Source: Phocaeicola fibrisolvens
GTDB taxonomy: Bacteria > Bacteroidota > Bacteroidia > Bacteroidales > Bacteroidaceae
Direction: 5' to 3'
NCBI RefSeq assembly: GCF_025567125.1
Contig: NZ_JAOQJI010000009.1
Location: 1-64,000 of the forward strand
Length of the DNA stretch: 64,000 nt
The first letter of the stretch is position 1. Each line of letters opens with the position of its first letter. Positions 24,393-33,388 of the stretch are shown here, piece after piece. The notes beneath the pieces were generated by a model. The model was not told where the DNA came from and did no database searches. It was given only the letters and a program-made list of their open reading frames with translations. A program made the translations under genes and the position numbers.

Positions 24393-26444
24393 ATGCAAAA
24401 AGGTAATATCGGGGTTACAACAGAGAACATCTTCCCCATCATCAAGAAGTTTTTGTACAGCGATCATGAAATATTCCTCCGCGAACTGGTTTCAAATGCC
24501 GTAGATGCCACTCAAAAGTTGAAGACACTGGCTTCTACCGGTGAGTTCAAAGGGGAACTGGGCGATTTGACCGTCCGCGTAAAAGCCGACAAGGACAACG
24601 GTACCATCACCATCAGCGACCGTGGTCTGGGTATGACAGCCGAGGAAATCGACAAATACATCAACCAGATTGCTTTCTCCGGTGCCAACGACTTCCTGGA
24701 GAAATACAAGGACGATGCCAACGCCATCATCGGTCACTTCGGTCTGGGATTCTACTCTGCCTTCATGGTGGCCAAGAAAGTGGAAATCATCACCCGTTCT
24801 TATAAGGATGACGCCAAAGCCATGAAATGGAGCTGCGACGGTAGTCCTGAGTTCACCCTCGAAGAAACAGAGCGTAACGACCGGGGTACCGACATCATCC
24901 TGTATGTGGACGACGATTGCAAGGAATTCCTGGAAGATTCTCGTCTGCAGGGCTTGCTGACTAAGTATTGCCACTTCCTTCCGGTACCGGTAGCTTTCGG
25001 CAAGAAGAAAGAATGGAAAGACGGCAAGCAGGTAGAGACGGAAGAAGACAACCTGATTAACGACACTTGTCCTATCTGGACCAAGAAACCGTCGGAACTG
25101 AAGGAAGAGGACTACAAGAAGTTCTATCGCGACTTGTATCCGATGGCCGACGAACCACTGTTCTGGATTCACCTGAACGTGGACTATCCGTTCAACCTGA
25201 CGGGTGTGCTCTACTTCCCGAAAATCAAGAGCAACATCGACCTGCAACGTAATAAGATTCAGTTGTATTGCAACCAGGTATATGTGACCGACTCCGTAGA
25301 AGGCATCGTGCCGGACTTCCTGACCCTGCTTCACGGTGTCATCGACTCACCGGATATTCCGTTGAACGTTTCCCGTTCTTACCTGCAGAGCGATTCGAAC
25401 GTGAAGAAGATTTCGACTTACATCACCAAGAAGGTGGCCGACCGTCTGCAATCTATCTTCAAGAACGACCGGAAAGAGTTTGAAGAGAAATGGGACGACC
25501 TGAAAATCTTCATCAACTACGGTATGCTGACGCAGGAAGACTTCTACGAAAAGGCTTCCAAGTTTGCCCTGTTCAAGGATACAGACAACAAATACTATAC
25601 GTTCGAGGAATACCAGACCCTCATCAAGGACAGCCAGACCGACAAAGACGGCAACCTGATTTATCTGTATGCCAACAACGCCGACGAGCAGTACACTTAC
25701 ATTGACGCTGCCAAGAACAAGGGTTACAACGTGTTGTTGCTCGACGGCCAGCTGGATGTGCCGATGATTAACATGCTGGAACAGAAGTTCGAGAAGAGCC
25801 ACTTCACCCGTGTGGACAGTGACATCATCGACCGCCTGATTGTGAAGGAAGAGCAGAAGGGCGAAGAATTGCCAGCCGACAAGCAGGAAGTGCTCAGCAC
25901 CTTATTCAAAGGCCAGATGCCGAAAGTGAAGAAGACCGAGTTCCACGTAGAGGCACACGCCTTGGGCGAAAGCGCTGCTCCGATTGTCATCACACAGGCC
26001 GAATACATGCGTCGTATGAAGGATATGGCCAGCATCCAGCCGGGCATGAGTTTCTATGGCGAGATGCCGGACATGTTCAACCTGGTACTGAACACCGACC
26101 ATCGTCTGATTAAGCAAGTATTGAGCGAAGCAGAAAGCGCTTGTGCTGAGAAACTGGTGCCGGTAGAGTCTGAACTTGCCATGCTGACTTTGCGCCGCAA
26201 CGAGTTGCACAAGGCACAGGAAGGCAAGAAGGACGAGGAAATTCCGACCACAGAGAAAGACGAACTGAAAGACGTGGAGAAGAAAATCGACGCCCAGAAG
26301 GCTGAAAAGGAAAACATCCTCAACGGCTATGCCGCCGACAACAAAGTGGTTCACCAGCTCATCGACCTGGCTCTGTTGCAGAACAACATGTTGAAAGGAG
26401 AAGCCCTGACCAACTTTGTGAAACGAAGCGTGGAAATGATTTAA
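24393..26444 (+). CDS. htpG: Chaperone protein HtpG (Hsp90)
   Basis: A 683-aa ATP-dependent chaperone. The N-terminal GHKL ATPase domain shows ELVSNAVDATQKL, ISDRGLGMT and GHFGLGFYSAFMVA; the middle domain has the conserved NVSRSYLQSD. The C-terminal dimerisation domain contains a Lys/Glu-rich insertion (EGKKDEEIPTTEKDELKDVE) that makes it longer than the E. coli protein, as is usual in Bacteroidetes. It is flanked by terminators on both sides and so is a single-gene unit. Confidence 0.96.
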   Translation: MQKGNIGVTTENIFPIIKKFLYSDHEIFLRELVSNAVDATQKLKTLASTGEFKGELGDLTVRVKADKDNGTITISDRGLGMTAEEIDKYINQIAFSGANDFLEKYKDDANAIIGHFGLGFYSAFMVAKKVEIITRSYKDDAKAMKWSCDGSPEFTLEETERNDRGTDIILYVDDDCKEFLEDSRLQGLLTKYCHFLPVPVAFGKKKEWKDGKQVETEEDNLINDTCPIWTKKPSELKEEDYKKFYRDLYPMADEPLFWIHLNVDYPFNLTGVLYFPKIKSNIDLQRNKIQLYCNQVYVTDSVEGIVPDFLTLLHGVIDSPDIPLNVSRSYLQSDSNVKKISTYITKKVADRLQSIFKNDRKEFEEKWDDLKIFINYGMLTQEDFYEKASKFALFKDTDNKYYTFEEYQTLIKDSQTDKDGNLIYLYANNADEQYTYIDAAKNKGYNVLLLDGQLDVPMINMLEQKFEKSHFTRVDSDIIDRLIVKEEQKGEELPADKQEVLSTLFKGQMPKVKKTEFHVEAHALGESAAPIVITQAEYMRRMKDMASIQPGMSFYGEMPDMFNLVLNTDHRLIKQVLSEAESACAEKLVPVESELAMLTLRRNELHKAQEGKKDEEIPTTEKDELKDVEKKIDAQKAEKENILNGYAADNKVVHQLIDLALLQNNMLKGEALTNFVKRSVEMI

Positions 26445-26463
26445 TTTACCCCTCAAAATAGGG

Positions 26464-26502
26464 AAAGCCATTCCTGCAAGCCCGCAGGGATGGCTTTTTT
26501 TG
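26464..26502 (+). terminator. Intrinsic terminator of htpG
   Basis: AAAGCCATTCCTGC (26464-26477) pairs with GCAGGGATGGCTTT (26484-26497), then a T run, 20 bases after the htpG stop. Confidence 0.88.
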
Positions 26503-26535
26503 TGCCTTTTATGCCATCGGATAGAAGATAATTTG

Positions 26536-26543
26536 TACATTTG
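26536..26543 (+). promoter_or_regulatory. Probable -7 element of serB
   Basis: TACATTTG matches TAnnTTTG and lies 26 bases before the serB start codon, just beyond the htpG terminator. Confidence 0.5.
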
Positions 26544-26569
26544 CGAAGATATCACGCAAACAAACAACC

Positions 26570-27802
26570 ATGGAAAACAAAACTGAATTGATATTAATCC
26601 GTATCAGCGGAGTGGACAGGCCGGGGCTGACCGCATCGGTGACCGCAATCTTATCGAAATACCAGGTAGACATTATGGACATCGGACAGGCCGACATCCA
26701 CAGCACCCTGTCGCTGGGCATTCTTTTCAAATGCTCCGACAAAGATTCCGGAAATATCATGAAGGAGTTGCTTTTCAAGGCATCGGATTTGGGCATCAAC
26801 ATCCGCTTCTACCCCATCAGTGCGGAGGAATATGAAACATGGGTCAGTCTGCAAGGCAAGAACCGTTACATCCTGACCCTGCTGGGCCGGAAGCTGACTG
26901 CCGAACAGATTGCCGGTGCCACCCGGATTCTGGCAGAGCAACAACTGAACATCGACGGTATCCGCCGTTTGACAGGACGTATTCCGCTCGATGAGAAAAA
27001 AGCCAACGTGCGGGCCTGCATCGAATTCTCGGTCAGAGGCACTCCGAAAGACCGCGAGGCCCTGCAGAGCCAGCTGATGCAGCTAAGTGCGTCATTGGGT
27101 ATGGACTTCTCCTTCCAGCAGGACAACATGTACCGCCGCATGCGCCGACTCATCTGTTTCGATATGGATTCTACCCTGATTGAAACGGAGGTCATCGACG
27201 AACTGGCCATGCGGGCCGGCGTGGGCGACCAGGTAAAGGCCATCACGGAAAGAGCCATGCGGGGAGAAATCGACTTCTGCGAAAGTTTCAAGGAACGGGT
27301 AGCCCTGCTCAAAGGATTGGATGAAAGCGTGATGCGCGACATCGCCGAGCATCTGCCCATTACTGAAGGTGTGGAACGCCTGATGTTCGTACTCAAACGC
27401 TACGGCTACAAGATTGCCATCCTGTCGGGAGGATTCACCTACTTCGGCAACTACCTGAAAGACAAGTTCGGCATCGACTACGTGTATGCCAACCAATTGG
27501 AAATCGTGGACGGGAAACTGACCGGACGCTACTTGGGCGACATCGTGGACGGGAAGCGGAAGGCCGAACTCCTGCAACTGCTGGCACAGGTGGAGAAGGT
27601 GGATATCGCACAGACCATTGCTGTGGGCGACGGAGCCAACGACCTGCCGATGCTCTCCGTGGCGGGACTGGGAATCGCCTTCCACGCCAAACCGAAAGTA
27701 GTGGCCAATGCCCAGCAATCCATCAACACCATCGGAATCGACGGAGTACTCTACTTCCTGGGATTCAAGGATTCTTACCTCGACGAACGGGGTAAACTAT
27801 AA
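26570..27802 (+). CDS. serB: Phosphoserine phosphatase SerB with ACT domains
   Basis: A 410-aa enzyme that performs the last step of serine synthesis, removing phosphate from phosphoserine. The N-terminal 180 residues look like two ACT regulatory domains (ISGVDRPGLTASVTAILSKY at the start and a second around residue 100), probably sensing an amino acid. The C-terminal HAD domain has FDMDSTLIETE with nucleophile Asp198, the motif II LSGGFTYFG and GDGANDLPML. It precedes the DEAD-box helicase gene by 21 bases, so the two are probably co-transcribed. Confidence 0.94.
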   Translation: MENKTELILIRISGVDRPGLTASVTAILSKYQVDIMDIGQADIHSTLSLGILFKCSDKDSGNIMKELLFKASDLGINIRFYPISAEEYETWVSLQGKNRYILTLLGRKLTAEQIAGATRILAEQQLNIDGIRRLTGRIPLDEKKANVRACIEFSVRGTPKDREALQSQLMQLSASLGMDFSFQQDNMYRRMRRLICFDMDSTLIETEVIDELAMRAGVGDQVKAITERAMRGEIDFCESFKERVALLKGLDESVMRDIAEHLPITEGVERLMFVLKRYGYKIAILSGGFTYFGNYLKDKFGIDYVYANQLEIVDGKLTGRYLGDIVDGKRKAELLQLLAQVEKVDIAQTIAVGDGANDLPMLSVAGLGIAFHAKPKVVANAQQSINTIGIDGVLYFLGFKDSYLDERGKL

Positions 27803-27823
27803 CGACAAGCATAAAACCAATAT

Positions 27824-29101
27824 ATGAAGTTTTCAGAACTGAACTTAGAAGATAGCGTCCTCGATGCATTGGACGCCATGAATTTCCAGGAATGTACGCC
27901 CGTGCAGGAGCACACCATTCCGGTCATCCTGGAAGGAAAAGACCTGATTGGCGTGGCCCAGACAGGTACGGGGAAAACAGCAGCCTATCTGCTCCCGGTG
28001 TTGAACCAGTTGAGCAAGGGAGGCTATCCGGAAGATGCCATCAACTGTATCATCATGTCGCCTACCCGTGAGCTGGCCATGCAGATTGACCAGCAGATGG
28101 AGGGTTTCTCGTATTTCATGCCCGTTTCGAGCGTGGCGGTGTACGGAGGAAACGACGGCATCCGTTTTGAACAGGAAAAGAAGGGACTGACCCTGGGGGC
28201 CGATGTGGTCATCGCCACTCCCGGCCGACTCATCAGTCACCTGAGTCTGGGATACGTGGACTTGTCGAAGGTATCGTTCTTCATCCTCGACGAAGCCGAC
28301 CGCATGCTCGACATGGGATTTGCGGAAGATATCATGCAGATTGTGAAATACCTGCCCAAGGAACGGCAGACCATCATGTTCTCGGCTACCATGCCGGCCA
28401 AAATCCAACAGCTGGCCAAGACCATCCTTCACGACCCGGTGGAAGTGAAACTGGCGGTATCCAAACCGGCGGACAAGATTATCCAGGCGGCCTACATCTG
28501 TTACGAGGCACAGAAGTTGGGCATCATCCAGTCACTCTTCCAGTCGCAGGAACCGGAACGGGTGATTATCTTTGCTTCTTCCAAGCTGAAAGTGAAGGAA
28601 GTGACCAAGGCCTTGAAACGGATGAAACTGAACGTGGGCGAAATGCACTCCGACCTGGAACAGAGCCAGCGGGAAGAAATCATGCACGAGTTCCGCAACC
28701 GTCGCATTGACATCCTGGTAGCCACCGACATCGTGGCCCGCGGTATCGACATCGACGACATCCGCTTGGTCATCAACTACGACGTACCGCACGACAGCGA
28801 AGATTATGTACACCGCATCGGACGTACGGCACGTGCCAACAACGACGGATGCGCCATCACGTTTGTGAGCGAAACGGAACAGACTCGCTTCAAACAGATT
28901 GAGAATTTCCTGGGAAAAGATATTTACAAGCTCCCCGTACCCGAAGAACTGGGCGAAGGACCGGCCTATGCTCCCCGTACCTCCAAGAAAGGCGGAGGCA
29001 ACAGGCAGGTCAAGAATTTCTCCCGCAACAAAAAAGGCGGATGGAAGAAGAAGGGAGGCAACCAGCCGAAAAAACAAGGCGAACGAACGGTGAAAAATTA
29101 A
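27824..29101 (+). CDS. DEAD-box RNA helicase (RhlE-like)
   Basis: A 425-aa ATP-dependent RNA helicase of the kind involved in ribosome assembly or RNA decay. Visible motifs: Q motif with CTPVQEHTIP, Walker A AQTGTGKTAAY, PTRELA, DEAD in FILDEADRMLDMGF, SAT, then ATDIVARGIDIDDI and HRIGRTAR of the second RecA domain. The last 40 residues are a basic Gly/Lys/Asn-rich tail (NKKGGWKKKGGN) that would bind RNA unspecifically. Length and tail fit RhlE relatives. It ends the serB transcript ahead of a very strong terminator. Confidence 0.93.
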   Translation: MKFSELNLEDSVLDALDAMNFQECTPVQEHTIPVILEGKDLIGVAQTGTGKTAAYLLPVLNQLSKGGYPEDAINCIIMSPTRELAMQIDQQMEGFSYFMPVSSVAVYGGNDGIRFEQEKKGLTLGADVVIATPGRLISHLSLGYVDLSKVSFFILDEADRMLDMGFAEDIMQIVKYLPKERQTIMFSATMPAKIQQLAKTILHDPVEVKLAVSKPADKIIQAAYICYEAQKLGIIQSLFQSQEPERVIIFASSKLKVKEVTKALKRMKLNVGEMHSDLEQSQREEIMHEFRNRRIDILVATDIVARGIDIDDIRLVINYDVPHDSEDYVHRIGRTARANNDGCAITFVSETEQTRFKQIENFLGKDIYKLPVPEELGEGPAYAPRTSKKGGGNRQVKNFSRNKKGGWKKKGGNQPKKQGERTVKN

Positions 29102-29125
29102 ACCCATCTGTTTCTACCCCTCTAC

Positions 29126-29176
29126 AAAAAGCCCGGACAAGTGCCACGTAAAGGTCAGCACTTGTCCGGGCTTTTT
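29126..29176 (+). terminator. Intrinsic terminator of serB-helicase
   Basis: A perfect 19-bp stem (29126-29144 with 29158-29176) ending in a T run, 24 bases after the helicase stop. The 180 bases from 29177 to 29357 hold nothing I can name. Confidence 0.9.
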
Positions 29177-29357
29177 CTGTCGGTCAAACCAGGCTTCGGG
29201 GGAAAGAACCCTCATCCGATTTTTCTGTTCACGAAAACGAGGTTCATCATACAACCGTTCTTCCAAGATTCTTATAGTAAGATATAACAAACTGTATTAC
29301 AACAAATTACTATACACTTCATAAAGTATTACTTTCACCACGGAAATACCATGAAAA

Positions 29358-29483
29358 AAACGCAAGTGCGTTTGCTCTTAAACGTACTTGCGTTTTATCT
29401 AAAACGTCGAAGAGTTTTGATCAAAACGCCGAAGCGTTTGGCATGAAACGCCGAAGCGTTTTCTTTCAAACGTCGAAGCGTTT
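29358..29483. repeat. Array of six 22-bp palindromic units, 3' of the ABC-F gene
   Basis: Six 16-base palindromes of form AAACG-N6-CGTTT start at 29358, 29380, 29402, 29424, 29446 and 29468: an exact 22-base period, each followed by a 6-base spacer. Units four and five are identical (AAACGCCGAAGCGTTT); unit three has one base off. Read on the minus strand, the sense of the ABC-F gene ending at 29486, they give hairpins AAACGC-UUCG-GCGUUU with a cUUCGg loop. The two distal units (29358-29395) pair with each other almost fully and are followed by T, so they look like that gene's intrinsic terminator. Confidence 0.85.
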
Positions 29484-29485
29484 TT

Positions 29486-31351
29486 TCACCCTTCAATTTC
29501 ACTCAATTCCAGCCAGCGCATGGTCTTCTCGTCAAGCTCGTCGTTCAGGGCTGGCAGGCGCTTCGACTTCTCGGTCAGTTCGTCTACGCTCAACGTGCCA
29601 CTGCACAAGTCGGCTTCCAACTGCTTCTTTTCCTCCTCCAAGGCAGCAATGTCTTTCTCCAACTGTTCCAGCTCTTTCCGCTCCTTGAACGTCAGGCGGC
29701 GTTTTTCATTCAACCGAACACGCTGGGTTTTCTCCTCCTTCGGCTTGGCGGCCTCCTTGTCGTGTTCCGCCTTGGCCAGCTTCCAGTCGCGGTAGTCGGA
29801 ATAATTGCCCGGGAAATCACGGATGTCACCCTGACCTTTGAACACCAGCAAATGGTCGACCACCTTATCCATGAAATAGCGGTCGTGGCTCACCACGATG
29901 ACGCATCCCTTGAAGTTCTGCAAATACTCCTCCAGCACCTGTAAGGTCACGATGTCCAGGTCGTTGGTCGGCTCATCGAGTACCAAAAAGTTCGGGTTCC
30001 GCATCAGCACCGTACAAAGATACAGACGGCGGCGTTCTCCCCCGCTCAACTTGTACACATAGCTGTGCTGTGTTTCGGGAGTGAACAGAAAATGCTGCAG
30101 GAACTGCGAAGCCGTGAGCCGCTTGCCGTTGCCCAGTTCAATCACCTCGGCAATGTCGGTAATCACGTCAATCACCTTCATCTGCTCGTTGAACTTCAGT
30201 CCCTCCTGCGAGTAATAACCGAAACGGACGGTCTCGCCGATGTCCAGTGTCCCGCTGTCCGCCTTCTCCAGTCCCATCAGAATCTTGATGAACGTGGACT
30301 TGCCGGTGCCGTTGTTGCCCACGATACCCATCTTCTCATAACGGGCAAAGACGTACGAAAAATCATCCAGTATCACCAGGTCGCCGAAACGCTTGCAGAG
30401 ATGGTCGGCCTCGAAAATCTTCGAACCGATGTACGACGCCTTGACATCCAGTTTCACGTTCGAGTCATAACTTCGCTGCTTGGCCACTTTCTCCAGCTCA
30501 TAGAACGCTTCCTCCCGATAGCGGGCTTTATGGCCGCGGGCCTGCGGCATCCGTCGCATCCACTCCAGCTCCGTGCGATACAGGTTGTTGGCACGGGCAA
30601 TTTCCGCATTGGTCGCCTCGATGCGCTCCTGACGTTTTTCCAGGTAATAACTGTAATTTCCTTTATAAGAATACAGCTGGCGGTTGTCTATCTCTATGAT
30701 TTCCGAACATACCCGGTCCAGGAAATAACGGTCGTGCGTCACCATGAGCAGACTCAGGCTTCCACGGTTCAGGTATTCCTCCAGCCACTCGGTCATGTCC
30801 AGGTCGAGGTGGTTGGTCGGCTCGTCCAGAATCAGCAGGTCCGGTTCCGTAATCAGCACATTGGCCAGGGCCACCCGCTTCAGCTGTCCGCCGGACAAGT
30901 GTCCGATTTTCTGGGAAAAGTCGCGGATTTTCAGCTGCGAGAGAATCTGCTTGGCCCGGCGTTCGTAATCCCACGCCTTCTCGTGCTCCATCCGTGCCAG
31001 CAGATCATCCAATCCGGGATTGCCGGGGGTTTCCATGCACCGTTCGTATTCCTTGATGAGTTCCACCGTGGAATTGCCATGATAGAAACATGCCTCGAGC
31101 ACGGTCAGTTCTTCGGGATACTTCGGGCTCTGTTCTAGATACCCCACGCGCAGGTCACGACGGAAAGTGATTTTCCCTTCGTCATAACCTTCCTTTCCCG
31201 CCAGGATGTTCAGCAAGGTGGTCTTGCCCGAACCGTTCTTGGCAATCAGTCCGATGCGCTGCCCTTCCGCAATGCCAAAAGATATTTCATTAAAAAGCAC
31301 CAAGTCGCCAAACGACTTGGTCAGGTTTTCTACTTGTAAATAAGGAGTCAT
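29486..31351 (-). CDS. ABC-F family ATPase (Uup/EttA-like)
   Basis: A 621-aa cytosolic protein with two ABC ATPase domains and no membrane segments. ABC-F proteins act on the ribosome during translation. The first domain has IAKNGSGKTTL, LSGGQLKRVALA and LLILDEPTNHLD; the second has VGNNGTGKSTF, LSGGERRRLYLC and LVLDEPTNDLD. A linker region lies between, and a C-terminal coiled coil (KERKELEQLEKDIAALEEEK) resembles the DNA/RNA-binding tail of Uup. It is the last gene of a minus-strand run from ridA, and its 3' end runs directly into the 22-bp repeat array. Confidence 0.92.
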   Translation of the reverse strand: MTPYLQVENLTKSFGDLVLFNEISFGIAEGQRIGLIAKNGSGKTTLLNILAGKEGYDEGKITFRRDLRVGYLEQSPKYPEELTVLEACFYHGNSTVELIKEYERCMETPGNPGLDDLLARMEHEKAWDYERRAKQILSQLKIRDFSQKIGHLSGGQLKRVALANVLITEPDLLILDEPTNHLDLDMTEWLEEYLNRGSLSLLMVTHDRYFLDRVCSEIIEIDNRQLYSYKGNYSYYLEKRQERIEATNAEIARANNLYRTELEWMRRMPQARGHKARYREEAFYELEKVAKQRSYDSNVKLDVKASYIGSKIFEADHLCKRFGDLVILDDFSYVFARYEKMGIVGNNGTGKSTFIKILMGLEKADSGTLDIGETVRFGYYSQEGLKFNEQMKVIDVITDIAEVIELGNGKRLTASQFLQHFLFTPETQHSYVYKLSGGERRRLYLCTVLMRNPNFLVLDEPTNDLDIVTLQVLEEYLQNFKGCVIVVSHDRYFMDKVVDHLLVFKGQGDIRDFPGNYSDYRDWKLAKAEHDKEAAKPKEEKTQRVRLNEKRRLTFKERKELEQLEKDIAALEEEKKQLEADLCSGTLSVDELTEKSKRLPALNDELDEKTMRWLELSEIEG

Positions 31352-31384
31352 AATTGATTGCTTCTAAAGTCACCAGCAGAAGGC

Positions 31385-32209
31385 TCAACCCATGGCCGCT
31401 TCCACCTCGTTCTTAATCCGTTCGAATTCCGCTTTCAGGTTGCACGGTTGTCCGTTGCGCACCTTGTCCCAAATCAGGGCCACCGGATTCACCCTCACCT
31501 TCGAACCGCCGAACTGCAAGGCCGGATATTCTTTCGGTCCGTCGATGACCGTCACCCATTCCATGCCGTCCATCTCATTGACCAGTATCACGCCGAAAGC
31601 CGTGCCGAATCCTTCCCACGCCTGACGCTGCTTGGGGTTGAAACGCCCGCTGTCCATCACCTTCTGCAGGTTTGCCAAATCGGCTTCCGTACCCGTGAAG
31701 TCCTTGGTCAGCTGCTTCTTGACCGTGGAAACGGCCCAGTCGTAGTCTTCGTTTATCTGGTTGATTTCCAGCACACGCACCGGAATGACGGCTTTCACCG
31801 GCTTGTCGGAAGCGCCACGCACCTTCAACGAAGCCACAATCGCTTCTCCGGCTTTCGGGCTGTCTCCCTTGACCACGGTAAACGAACATTCCACCGAAAT
31901 CTCGCCCCTTCCGGTCACCCAGATGTGCGTGGTGTACCACACATTGTTTTCCTGAAAGCTCTCGGCCGAATAGACGCAGTCCCAGTTTCCCAGCTTCACT
32001 TTCTTGGCTCCACGCACTTCGCGCAGCTCATCCTCCATACACGCTGCGGCATAATCCGCTCCTTCGCCCCGATAGGCAGAAATGCGGAAATTGCCGCTCC
32101 ACTTGTCCGGATTATAAAACAGGAAGCTGTCTTCCGTATCCTCAAATTCACACCAGTTGTCGGGGTACTCCAGTGAAAACCACGCCCCCGGAGAGATATA
32201 TTTTTTCAT
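31385..32209 (-). CDS. DUF3805/DUF3806-like protein
   Basis: A 274-aa protein without signal peptide. The N-terminal half (MKKYISPGAWFSLEYPDNW, DSFLFYNPDKWSGNFRISAY) resembles DUF3805, and the C-terminal half, with QAWEGFGTAFGVILVNEMDG, resembles DUF3806; both are uncharacterised domains. The N-terminal part reads like a PsbP/Mog1-type fold often seen in stress-linked proteins. The gene sits between the glyoxalase and ABC-F genes with gaps under 40 bases, which suggests one operon. Function unknown. Confidence 0.75.
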   Translation of the reverse strand: MKKYISPGAWFSLEYPDNWCEFEDTEDSFLFYNPDKWSGNFRISAYRGEGADYAAACMEDELREVRGAKKVKLGNWDCVYSAESFQENNVWYTTHIWVTGRGEISVECSFTVVKGDSPKAGEAIVASLKVRGASDKPVKAVIPVRVLEINQINEDYDWAVSTVKKQLTKDFTGTEADLANLQKVMDSGRFNPKQRQAWEGFGTAFGVILVNEMDGMEWVTVIDGPKEYPALQFGGSKVRVNPVALIWDKVRNGQPCNLKAEFERIKNEVEAAMG

Positions 32210-32248
32210 AACACGTTTGTTTTATGTTCGTATGCCCATCGGGCTGAC

Positions 32249-32626
32249 TTACTTCAGCGGGAGAATCTCAATCCAATAATCATCCGGGTCGTTGATGAAA
32301 TACAGTCCCATCTGTTCGTTTTCGAAGCAGACGCATCCCATTTCCTTGTGGAACTTGCGAACCTCGTCGTAGTCGCCTGCCACACGCAGACACAGATGGC
32401 TTTCGTTCTCACCCAGCTCATACGCTTCGGTATGGTCGCGCAACCAAGTCAGTTCCAACAGGAAATTCGAACTGCCGTCGGTGAGATACACCAGAATGAA
32501 CGAACCGTCGGCTGCTTCCTTGCGGTGAGACTCGTGCAGGCCCAGCGCCTTCTCATAAAATTGGATACTTTTTTCGAGGTTGGTCACGTTGATATTGAAA
32601 TGGTCAAATCTTCCTTTTATTTCCAT
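32249..32626 (-). CDS. Glyoxalase/VOC-family metalloprotein
   Basis: A 125-aa protein of the vicinal-oxygen-chelate fold, with the repeated beta-alpha-beta pattern: KGRFDHFNINVTNLEKSIQF at the N-terminus and MGLYFINDPDDYWIEILPLK at the end. Likely metal ligands are His9, a central Glu or His (ESHLCLRV) and the C-terminal Glu, as in glyoxalase I, which converts the methylglyoxal-thiol adduct to a lactoyl thioester. Other VOC functions are possible. It lies within the minus-strand run between the metallo-hydrolase and DUF3805/3806 genes. Confidence 0.8.
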   Translation of the reverse strand: MEIKGRFDHFNINVTNLEKSIQFYEKALGLHESHRKEAADGSFILVYLTDGSSNFLLELTWLRDHTEAYELGENESHLCLRVAGDYDEVRKFHKEMGCVCFENEQMGLYFINDPDDYWIEILPLK

Positions 32627-32657
32627 GTCCTTTTCTATTTTAGTTGTCTACAATATA

Positions 32658-33383
32658 TCAATCCAAATCTGTCTGCTGGCCCCGATGTGCAGGTACCCAC
32701 ACCCGCGTGCCTTCCTGTGCGGCCAACGGGACGAAAGCCTCGGCCTTTGCATAGGCTTCGTCAAAATGCATCGGTACAAAGATAGCGGTTTTTATCCGTT
32801 TCACAAACTGCACAGGGCCGCGCATGTATTCCCGTCCCAGCCGGGGGTCGACCGGAAACAGCACCACATCCATCCGGTCAGTATAAATAGCAATGTCTTC
32901 CAATTCTCTCAGAAAGAAAGCTTCATCATGCTTCCATTCCGCTTCCGGACTCTCGTCCATCCAGTGCCAGTTGTTCAGGTCGCCGGCATGAAACACCGTT
33001 TTTCCCTCCACCTTCACCAAGAACGAAACGCCGATGTCGGTCGAGCCGAAAGCACGGATTTCCAGAAAATCATCCTGAAACACATCGCCTTTCTCCATCC
33101 AGTGTATCGTCCGCGACCGAGTTTCTCCGGCAGAAAGCTGAATGTCGCGCGAAAACACATAGACGATATCCGGCCGGCGTGCGCTCCACGACAACACCTC
33201 CCGGTTGAAATGGTCGTAATGGGAATGGCTGGCCAGCACATACAGCCGTCCTTCCCGTGAAAGGATTTCGTCGTGCAGAATCCCCTTGTCGGTCGACCGG
33301 GAGTCTTCAAAATAATCAAATACGATGGTATAGCCCTCGCCCAACAGGGCAAAGCCACTATGATACAAATATACCAGTTTCAT
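32658..33383 (-). CDS. Metallo-beta-lactamase-fold hydrolase
   Basis: A 241-aa protein of the metallo-beta-lactamase superfamily, similar to UlaG/YtkL-type predicted hydrolases. The zinc motif HSHYDH lies at 53-58 (SHSHYDHFN), and a second site is FHAGDLNNWHW, where Asp bridges the metals. No signal peptide. The substrate is unknown. Its start is only 5 bases from the stop of the transglutaminase-like gene, so the two are certainly co-transcribed. Confidence 0.82.
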   Translation of the reverse strand: MKLVYLYHSGFALLGEGYTIVFDYFEDSRSTDKGILHDEILSREGRLYVLASHSHYDHFNREVLSWSARRPDIVYVFSRDIQLSAGETRSRTIHWMEKGDVFQDDFLEIRAFGSTDIGVSFLVKVEGKTVFHAGDLNNWHWMDESPEAEWKHDEAFFLRELEDIAIYTDRMDVVLFPVDPRLGREYMRGPVQFVKRIKTAIFVPMHFDEAYAKAEAFVPLAAQEGTRVWVPAHRGQQTDLD

Positions 33384-33388
33384 GAGTT

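Noticed and set aside
29358..29483. CRISPR array
   Set aside because: The units are 16-bp palindromes with only 6-base spacers and a 22-base period; CRISPR spacers are far longer, and no cas gene is present.
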